A stretch of 64,000 nucleotides of DNA from Phycisphaeraceae bacterium D3-23 (lineage in GTDB: Bacteria; Planctomycetota; Phycisphaerae; Phycisphaerales; Phycisphaeraceae), in contig CP114179.1 of assembly GCA_039555135.1 (NCBI GenBank), positions 3,038,001 through 3,102,000 of the forward strand, written 5' to 3'. Under the pieces are notes generated by a model. That model was not told where the DNA came from and ran no database searches. It saw nothing but the letters and a program-made list of their open reading frames with translations. Shown here piece after piece: positions 58,877-64,000 of the stretch. The translations under genes and the position numbers were made by a program. Numbering within the stretch: position 1 is the first letter of the stretch; every line of letters starts with the position of its first letter.

Positions 58877-59863
58877 ATGGGTACACCGATGCGATTCACA
58901 AACGATGTCCTTTGGGTGGTTGCGCTGTGCTGCTTTGCGCTGGGTGGGTCGGCGCTGGCGGACGACGGATCGGGCGAGGCCGATGCGGGGCCGCCGGTGC
59001 TCGAGCTCTGGCCGGGCGACCCGCCGGGCGAGCCGGTGATCGAGGGCGAGATGCCCGGCGAGGAGACGACCGATCGCGGTCACATCCGGATGGTGAGTAC
59101 GCCGACGATGACGTGTTACCTGCCCGAGCCGGCGGCGGCGAACGGCGCGGCGGTGGTCGTCTGCCCCGGCGGGGGGTACGGCATCCTCGCGATGCACCAC
59201 GAGGGCCACGATGTCGCGCGGTTCTTCAACGAACACGGTGTCGCGGCGTTCGTCCTCAAGTACCGCCACGCCCCGTACCGCCACCCCGTGCCCATGCATG
59301 ATGCGCAGCGCGCGATGCGTCTGGTCCGGCATCACGCCGACGACTGGGGCATCGACCCTGATCGCGTCGGGATTATGGGCTTCTCGGCCGGGGGCCACCT
59401 CGCGTCCACCGTCGCGACCCACCACGACGCGGGCGATGCGGACGCCAACGACCCGGTCGCGCGGCAGTCGTGCCGCCCCGACTTCGCCATCCTCGGCTAC
59501 CCCGTCATCGCGCTGTCGGGTCGGCCGGCGCACACCGGCTCGCGGCGCAACCTGCTGGGTGCCGACGCGACGGCCGAGCAGGTGGCCGAGCTGAACAACC
59601 ACGAGCACGTCGATGCCGAGACGCCGCCGACCTTCTTGTTCCACGCGCGGGATGATGGCGGCGTGCCGATCGAGAACAGCGAGCTGTTTTTGGCGGCGCT
59701 GGAGGCGGCGGGTGTCGCGGGTGAGCTCGTCGAGTCGTCGAAGGGCGGGCACGGCTTCGGGATGCGCCGTTTCGAAGGCGAGCCGTGGTGGCCCGAGTTG
59801 TTGGTCGTGTGGATGGAGGCGCGGGGGTTCCTCGATGCCGGTGCCGATGCAGAGACCGAATAG
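58877..59863 (+). CDS. secreted alpha/beta-hydrolase, acetyl-esterase-like
   Basis: 328 residues from ATG 58877 (GAGGAAGAGC upstream). Signal peptide VLWVVALCCFALGGSALA. The alpha/beta-hydrolase core has the oxyanion region VVVCPGGGYGILAMHHEGHD, nucleophile elbow IMGFSAGGHLAST (GxSxG), acid region HARDDGGVPIENS and catalytic His in SKGGHGFGMRRF. This fits the BD-FAE/xylan-acetylesterase-like secreted group common in polysaccharide-degrading planctomycetes. The substrate is probably an acetylated sugar polymer. It is coupled to the DUF1028 lipoprotein gene. Confidence 0.9.
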   Translation: MGTPMRFTNDVLWVVALCCFALGGSALADDGSGEADAGPPVLELWPGDPPGEPVIEGEMPGEETTDRGHIRMVSTPTMTCYLPEPAAANGAAVVVCPGGGYGILAMHHEGHDVARFFNEHGVAAFVLKYRHAPYRHPVPMHDAQRAMRLVRHHADDWGIDPDRVGIMGFSAGGHLASTVATHHDAGDADANDPVARQSCRPDFAILGYPVIALSGRPAHTGSRRNLLGADATAEQVAELNNHEHVDAETPPTFLFHARDDGGVPIENSELFLAALEAAGVAGELVESSKGGHGFGMRRFEGEPWWPELLVVWMEARGFLDAGADAETE

Positions 59864-59948
59864 GCCGATCGATGGCTTGCGATCTTCAGGGTGATTCCCC
59901 CGCGTGTGACGCGGCGGCTACATAGTGCGTTGCGGGTAAGGAGACAGT

Positions 59949-61223
59949 TTGAATCAAGACCCCCTGCAAACGCCCTCGCCCCTCGCCGTCATCCGCTGGG
60001 GCGCGTTTTTCGCACTGGCCTACGCGATCCAGGGGTTTTCGCAGACGGCGACGCTGTTCTACCAGCCGATCAACTTCTATTACAAGACCGCGCACCACTA
60101 CGACGCGGGCGATCTCGCACGTGTCATGTTCCTGCTCGGGATTCCGTGGTACCTCAAGCCGGTCTACGGGTTACTTAGCGACTTCGTCCCGCTGTTTGGT
60201 ACGCGACGCAAGAGTTACCTGATGCTGCTGTCGCTGCTCTCGACACTGGCGTTCGGCTTCCTGCTGGGCGTCAGTGACCCGTACGTCATGTTCCTGCTGC
60301 TCATGCTGACGACGGTGGGCACGGCGATGTCGGACGTGATGGTCGACGGGCTGATGGTCGAGCAGGGCCAGAAGTCGGGCCGGATCAAGCTGTACCAGGG
60401 CCTGCAGTGGGTGGCGATCTACGCGACGAGTATCGGCGCGGCATACGCGGGCGGCGCGGTGTCGCAGGGGGCGGAAAATGTGGGCGAACCGATCCGCGCG
60501 ATCCAGTGGGCGGCGATGCTGGCGATCGGCGGGCCGGCGGTGTTGTTTGTGCTGACGTGGTGGATGGTGGACGAGCCCAAGAGCCGGCTCGACGTGCGGG
60601 GCTTCCGCGAGACGTTGAGGGGCATCAACCGCGCGGCGCGTTCCAGGCCGCTGTGGCTGGCGGCGCTTTTCCTGTGCTGCTTCTGGTTCCAGCCCGGCAT
60701 GAATGCGCCGATGTATGTCTACGCTACCGGCGAAGCGCTCAACATCAGCGAGGCGTTCTGGGGCAAGGCCGCGGCGATGGGGACGTTTGGCTACCTCCTG
60801 GGCGCGGTGATCTTCCTCGTCGGGCTCGGGCCTTACCTCTCGATCAAGAAGCTCGCGCTGATCGGCGTGACGCTCTACAGCGCGGCGACGCTGGGCTACC
60901 TGTTTCTGATGGGCCCCAAGACCCTCGTCGTCCTCGGGCTACTGCTCGCGACCGCCAACGCCATCGCGAACCTCATGCTGCTGTCGCTCGCCGCGCAGGT
61001 CTGCCCCAAGCGGGTCGAGGCGTTTGTGTTCGCCGCGCTGATGTCGCTGATGAACCTCTCGCGTTACGGCTCGGAGTGGATCGGTGGCCGGCTGTATGCG
61101 GGCATCCTCGACGAGCATATCCAACCTCTGATTGTGATTTCGGCGGTGGTGACGATGCTGACCGGCTTGTTGATCCCGCTGCTGCCCGGAGCGCCGCCGG
61201 CGTCGGCCCCACCCACCGACTAA
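59949..61223 (+). CDS. BT1-type major facilitator transporter
   Basis: 424 residues from TTG 59949 (AAGGAGAC upstream). About 12 membrane helices, e.g. WGAFFALAYAIQGFSQTATL, LMLLSLLSTLAFGFLLGVSD, AAMLAIGGPAVLFVLTWWM, LALIGVTLYSAATLGYLFL. The motif GIPWYLKPVYGLLSDFVPLF followed by GTRRKSYL is characteristic of the BT1 (biopterin/folate) transporter branch, as is DVMVDGLMVEQGQ. Substrates of bacterial members are mostly unknown; pteridines or folates are the family precedent. It stands apart from obvious folate genes. Confidence 0.87.
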   Translation: MNQDPLQTPSPLAVIRWGAFFALAYAIQGFSQTATLFYQPINFYYKTAHHYDAGDLARVMFLLGIPWYLKPVYGLLSDFVPLFGTRRKSYLMLLSLLSTLAFGFLLGVSDPYVMFLLLMLTTVGTAMSDVMVDGLMVEQGQKSGRIKLYQGLQWVAIYATSIGAAYAGGAVSQGAENVGEPIRAIQWAAMLAIGGPAVLFVLTWWMVDEPKSRLDVRGFRETLRGINRAARSRPLWLAALFLCCFWFQPGMNAPMYVYATGEALNISEAFWGKAAAMGTFGYLLGAVIFLVGLGPYLSIKKLALIGVTLYSAATLGYLFLMGPKTLVVLGLLLATANAIANLMLLSLAAQVCPKRVEAFVFAALMSLMNLSRYGSEWIGGRLYAGILDEHIQPLIVISAVVTMLTGLLIPLLPGAPPASAPPTD

Positions 61224-61301
61224 CCCGCCCGCGCTTGGCAACGCGGCGGGGTTGGCTTATCTTCGCGGTGATCTCAGTCCCTAGCACTCAAGGAGCCGGC
61301 C

Positions 61302-61871
61302 TTGTCGAGACACCCCAACCCGATCCCCCAGTCCGCCGTCCAGCCGACCACCACGCTGCAGGGCGGGGGGCAGGCGCCCACGGCCTGGGTCTTCCGTGCC
61401 GGGCCACAGGTCGTGCTGGTGCAGGGCGGGAACCTGCCGGGGCGGTGTGTGAAGTGCAACCTGCCGGGCCACGGCAAGCCGCTCCATAAGACGATGTACT
61501 GGCACGACCCGACGTGGTACCTGCTGATCCTCGCGGGGATTTTGATCTACGCGATCGTGGCGATCTGTATCCGCAAGAAGGTCAATCTTGATATCGCGCT
61601 GTGTCAGCAGCACAAGAAGCATCGCATGGTCTGGATCACGGTGATGACGCTGAGCCTGATCATCGGTGTATTCCTCGCGATCGTGGGCGCGGTGATGGAG
61701 TCTGCACCGATCGGGATCCTCGGCGGGCTGGTCTTTTTGTTCGGCCTGGTCGCTGCGGTGGTCGCGTCGTCGGGGGCGCTGCGGCCGACGTTTATCGATG
61801 ACCGGGTGGCCCGGCTGAAGGGCGCGAGCGAGGCATTCCTGTCGTCGCTGCCGGACTGGCCTTACCGCTGA
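61302..61871 (+). CDS. hypothetical membrane protein with CXXC pair
   Basis: 189 residues from TTG 61302 (AAGGAG 7 nt upstream). A polar N-terminus with CVKCNLPG (CxxC at about 49-52) is followed by two hydrophobic segments (WYLLILAGILIYAIVAICI, about 71-89, and MTLSLIIGVFLAIVGAVME, about 114-132) and a third (GILGGLVFLFGLVAAVVAS, about 137-155). In between, CQQHKKHR gives another Cys/His group, so a metal site is possible (inference). No family is recognised. The gene lies 79 bp after the transporter. Confidence 0.75.
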   Translation: MSRHPNPIPQSAVQPTTTLQGGGQAPTAWVFRAGPQVVLVQGGNLPGRCVKCNLPGHGKPLHKTMYWHDPTWYLLILAGILIYAIVAICIRKKVNLDIALCQQHKKHRMVWITVMTLSLIIGVFLAIVGAVMESAPIGILGGLVFLFGLVAAVVASSGALRPTFIDDRVARLKGASEAFLSSLPDWPYR

Positions 61872-61964
61872 GTGTTGGATTGGGCTTTGACGCGCGGCCG
61901 ACATCCGCTAGGGTGAGCCCCACCGAGGGTGTCGGGGGAGGCATGACCCAGAGGGACACACGCG

Positions 61965-62249
61965 ATGCAGATGGTGCTCTACAACGATCACGGCGAAGTA
62001 ACGCTGACCGAAGACGACTGGGACAAGCTCATCGACGCGGCCGAGGGCCACGGGTGGGAGCCGGTCGATCGGCCCGACCACGGGCACGCGTTGAGCGCCG
62101 ACGATGCGCAACACCTGGCCGAGGCGCTGCACACGGCGCTGGACTCGGGCGACGCGGTGCCGCACCAGTTGATTGATGATCCGGACGCCGAGGAGGTGCT
62201 CGAACACTTCCTGGAGATCTGCGAGGCCGGGGCGGTCGCGGAGCGGTAG
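61965..62249 (+). CDS. small acidic hypothetical protein
   Basis: 94 residues. Acidic and soluble: MQMVLYNDHGEVTLTEDDWD, KLIDAAEGHGWEPVDRPDHG, ALSADDAQHLAEALHTALD, EVLEHFLEICEAGAVAE. The pattern suggests a small beta-strand followed by helices. No domain or signal is seen. It has typical high-GC coding periodicity, so the gene is probably real. A 110-bp palindrome begins 10 bp after the stop. Confidence 0.7.
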   Translation: MQMVLYNDHGEVTLTEDDWDKLIDAAEGHGWEPVDRPDHGHALSADDAQHLAEALHTALDSGDAVPHQLIDDPDAEEVLEHFLEICEAGAVAER

Positions 62250-62258
62250 GGGGCAATC

Positions 62259-62368
62259 GTGGGGCAGACATCCCTGTCTGCCACCAGCCGTTGGCTGGTT
62301 CTACGCGCCCGTAATGCAAGTGAGATCGCTCGGCTGCGCCGGTTGGCAGACAGGAATGTCTGCCCCAC
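62259..62368. repeat. 110-bp palindrome, GTGGGGCAGACATTC family, copy 2
   Basis: The left arm is GTGGGGCAGACATCCCTGTC and the right arm GACAGGAATGTCTGCCCCAC. The inner part differs from copy 1 at 52632-52732 (CAGCCGTTGGCTG here, and CGGCTGCGCCGG). It lies between convergent genes. Confidence 0.88.
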
Positions 62369-62405
62369 GGTGGGCTGTACCGGCGCGCGAACACTCCCCA
62401 ACCAA

Positions 62406-62433
62406 CAAGCCCCGCGATGTGGCGCGGGGCTTG
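62406..62433. terminator. hairpin in a convergent gap, possible terminator
   Basis: CAAGCCCCGC / GCGGGGCTTG with an 8-nt loop (GATGTGGC) forms a 10-bp GC-rich stem 42 bp past the end of the PEP-CTERM gene on the minus strand. U-tracts are weak (TTGGTTGGGG on the minus side). Confidence 0.5.
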
Positions 62434-62474
62434 TCGTTGAGGCGTGAACCCGACATCTGATTGGATTGTTGTGA

Positions 62475-63185
62475 TTAGCTGTCGTTGCCGCGCCGTCGTC
62501 GGCGGAGCGTCATGCCCAAGAGCGCGAGGCCGGCCGCGGCCGCGCCGGGCGTGGGGACGTCGGTGATCTGGTCCTGCTTCCAGCTGTTGGACAGCGTGCG
62601 GAGGTTCGCGCTGGGCCCGTTGAGGTCCAGGTCGTTGAGCCACTGGTTGGCGATGCCGCGTGTGTCGGCGTAGTACGAGTGGCCCGACACGGCGAAGTTG
62701 CCGTTGCCGTAGCCGATGTCGAGCGCGTCGTCGCCGTCATAGACGATCTCCCAGATGCCGACCTGGAAGGCCGAGGCGGTGTCGGAGTCGACGACGAGGT
62801 CGCGGAATTGGCCCCAGAAGGCACCGAGCAGGTCGGCCTTGTTGTCGGTGATCACGACGCCGTCGGTTCGTGGGGCGGCGGTGATGTCGTCGTGCATCTG
62901 GTACTCGGCGACCTGGTCGTGGCTGATGTACTGGGTCAGCTCGATGCAGAATGTGTCGAAGTCGTCGCCGGTGTCGAGGTTGGTCCAGTTCATGACGCCG
63001 GCGGTGATTTTCTTGTTGTAGTCGTACGTGCCGTTGCCGTCGGTGTCGAGGTAGACGCGGACGCGTTCGCCGGGGTTGACGCCGTCGAACCGGACGTCGA
63101 CCGAGTCGGCCGAGGCGGTGCCTGCCGCGAGGAGTGCCGCGCTACAGGCGGCGAGCTGGATCGTGTGTTTGCTGCGCGAAATCAT
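62475..63185 (-). CDS. PEP-CTERM-type exported protein
   Basis: 236 residues from ATG 63185 (GGAGGGGC upstream). Signal peptide IQLAACSAALLAAGTASA. The mature domain has DGVNPGERVRVYLDTDGNGT, GDDFDTFCIELTQYISHDQV and AFQVGIWEIVYDG, a pattern of small secreted beta-domains in which a Cys-containing FDTFCIE strand recurs. The C-terminus VPTPGAAAAGLALLGMTLRRRRR is a variant sorting signal (VPTPG instead of VPEP), with a hydrophobic helix and Arg cluster. It is likely anchored and then processed by an exosortase. Cargo function is unknown. Confidence 0.88.
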   Translation of the reverse strand: MISRSKHTIQLAACSAALLAAGTASADSVDVRFDGVNPGERVRVYLDTDGNGTYDYNKKITAGVMNWTNLDTGDDFDTFCIELTQYISHDQVAEYQMHDDITAAPRTDGVVITDNKADLLGAFWGQFRDLVVDSDTASAFQVGIWEIVYDGDDALDIGYGNGNFAVSGHSYYADTRGIANQWLNDLDLNGPSANLRTLSNSWKQDQITDVPTPGAAAAGLALLGMTLRRRRRGNDS

Positions 63186-63398
63186 GGTGCCCCTCCAGGG
63201 TGGTTGATTGAGTGCCCCAGCAGTTTTGCGGGGCGGACAACACAACCATGCGCTTGCAAAACGTGGGGGCAAGGCGGGGCATGCGTTTATGCAGTGGCGC
63301 GCGCACGGATCGCGCCGGGCTGTAACGGTTATGCCGATTGTGATGGGATCAAACGCGCGTCAAACGCATTTCAATTCGAACGCGCGCGTCCCCTGCGT
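63186..63398. other. intergenic region upstream of the PEP-CTERM gene
   Basis: Together with the palindrome 63399-63507 this makes a 359-bp gene-free gap. It holds the ribosome site of the PEP-CTERM gene and two short direct or inverted sequences (AAACGCGCGTCAAACGCATT near 63350), and nothing else that I recognise. Confidence 0.4.
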
Positions 63399-63507
63399 GG
63401 GTGCCACACAACTGGCCTGTCCGCAGGCCTGCTGTGTACCGCGTCCATAAACAACAAGGTGATGTCACACACAGCAGCCCCGAGGACGGGGCAGTTGTGT
63501 GGCACCC
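63399..63507. repeat. 109-bp palindrome, GGGTGCCACACAACTG family, copy 2
   Basis: The left arm starts GGGTGCCACACAACTGGCCT and the right arm ends GGGGCAGTTGTGTGGCACCC. It has exactly the same length as the copy at 3805-3913, and the central part (ATGTCACACACAGCAGCCCC) is also related. It lies between two minus-strand genes. Confidence 0.85.
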
Positions 63508-63544
63508 GTAGTCACCACATGCCAACCAAGTCGCGCGTCCGGCG

Positions 63545-64000
63545 CTACACCTTCCCCCGCGGCACCACCCCCAGCACCACACCGACCAGCGCGACGAACG
63601 CGCTCAGAAGCGTGATCGGCGGCATCCCCCCGGGCCAATCGGCCGGCGCGAACCAACCCGGCCAGCCCATGAACCCGACATGCCCCAGCGAGAGCGCGAG
63701 CACGCCAAGGCCCAGGGCACGCCGATGCGCCGCCGCGCGGTTGGGCACGCCCGGCTCACTCGGCGCTGCGATGCGCGACTGCCACACGAGCAGCGCCATT
63801 GCCACCGCCCCCGCGAGCATCGCCCATTCGCCCGCCGCCGTCATCTGGCCCGTCGCCGTGTAGAACTTGCCGAAGTACGCCGGGCCTAGGAGTATGAGCG
63901 ACAAGACCGCATGCACCGCGCTGAACGCGAGCCCGGCCATGCCCAGCGCCCGCCGGTCCTGCCTGAGCCAGCCCGCCATGGGCAGTAGGGCCGTGATCGG
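63545..64000 (-). CDS. integral membrane protein, possibly ferric-reductase-like, 5' end outside the window
   Basis: The reading frame is open to base 64000 (PITALLPMAGWLRQDRRALG), so the true start lies beyond the window; 151 codons are visible. Four hydrophobic segments are seen: MAGLAFSAVHAVLSLILLG, WAMLAGAVAMALLVWQSRI, ALGLGVLALSLGHVGFMGW and ITLLSAFVALVGVVLGVVP. RRALGMAGLAFSAVHAVL and RRALGLGVLALSLGHVGF repeat an R-R-x-L-G...H pattern, as in haem-binding ferric-reductase or MsrQ-like membrane proteins. That assignment is tentative. The stop is 37 bp from the palindrome. Confidence 0.65.
   Translation of the reverse strand, partial: PITALLPMAGWLRQDRRALGMAGLAFSAVHAVLSLILLGPAYFGKFYTATGQMTAAGEWAMLAGAVAMALLVWQSRIAAPSEPGVPNRAAAHRRALGLGVLALSLGHVGFMGWPGWFAPADWPGGMPPITLLSAFVALVGVVLGVVPRGKV

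Overview
This is a GC-rich (roughly two-thirds G+C by eye) bacterial chromosomal window. The content points to Planctomycetota, most likely class Phycisphaerae. It holds several secreted proteins with PEP-CTERM-type C-terminal anchors (VPEP/VPTPG, a hydrophobic helix, then an Arg cluster), trypsin-like proteases carrying dockerin-like calcium repeats, a flotillin-like FloA, GTP-type PEP carboxykinase, AddAB rather than RecBCD, and an unusual density of large intergenic palindromes. The lineage call is an inference from gene content; there is no rRNA, tRNA, CRISPR array, prophage or recognisable insertion sequence in the window.

Layout. 1-5.5 kb: a truncated secreted protein, floA, a degenerate P-loop protein, a zinc-ribbon/TPR protein and a two-gene membrane operon. 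5.6-14 kb: a receiver/HATPase fusion, a secreted protein with a proline-rich tail, an M20 dipeptidase, a duplicated secreted beta-rich protein, two Rieske ferredoxins, a frameshifted unknown gene and a thioredoxin-fold exported protein. 14-24 kb: pckG, a cytochrome c, two dockerin-bearing serine proteases (one frameshifted), a DUF374 acyltransferase, an AlkD-like glycosylase, a lipoprotein phosphoesterase, a DUF695/RraB protein and a TPR-YggX fusion. 24-33 kb: addB-addA followed by a DUF2868/DUF3482 membrane-GTPase pair. 33-40.5 kb: a phosphate island on the minus strand in the order porin, phoB, phoR, DUF47 (PhoU-like), PiT transporter, sixA. 40.9-47.9 kb: small genes, recX, a DinB-like protein and two paralogous double-domain HtrA-like proteases. 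48-53.8 kb: a TPP riboswitch with thiC, a Dabb protein, a CASTOR/POLLUX-type channel, and DUF3465 and DUF2780-like proteins. 53.9-64 kb: msrA, an ECF sigma/anti-sigma pair, YciH/SUI1, a PH-domain protein, a DUF1028 lipoprotein, an esterase, a BT1-type transporter, small hypotheticals, a PEP-CTERM protein and a partial membrane protein.

Two window-wide patterns stand out. First, about sixteen intergenic or genic inverted repeats fall into at least seven families (23-169 bp). Several recur as near copies tens of kilobases apart and many sit between convergent genes, so they look like a REP/MITE-like palindrome population. One short member lies in frame inside thiC and another supplies the stop codon of a protease gene. 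Second, four otherwise recognisable genes carry single-base frameshifts, three of them at C/G runs, which suggests sequencing or assembly indels rather than four independent pseudogenes.

The clearest functional unit is the phosphate island (sensor PhoR, regulator PhoB, PhoU-like DUF47, low-affinity transporter PiT, an outer-membrane porin and the phosphohistidine phosphatase SixA). The most unusual proteins are the two tandem proteases. Each joins an intact trypsin-like domain to a second, catalytically dead protease domain that is interrupted by a PDZ domain.
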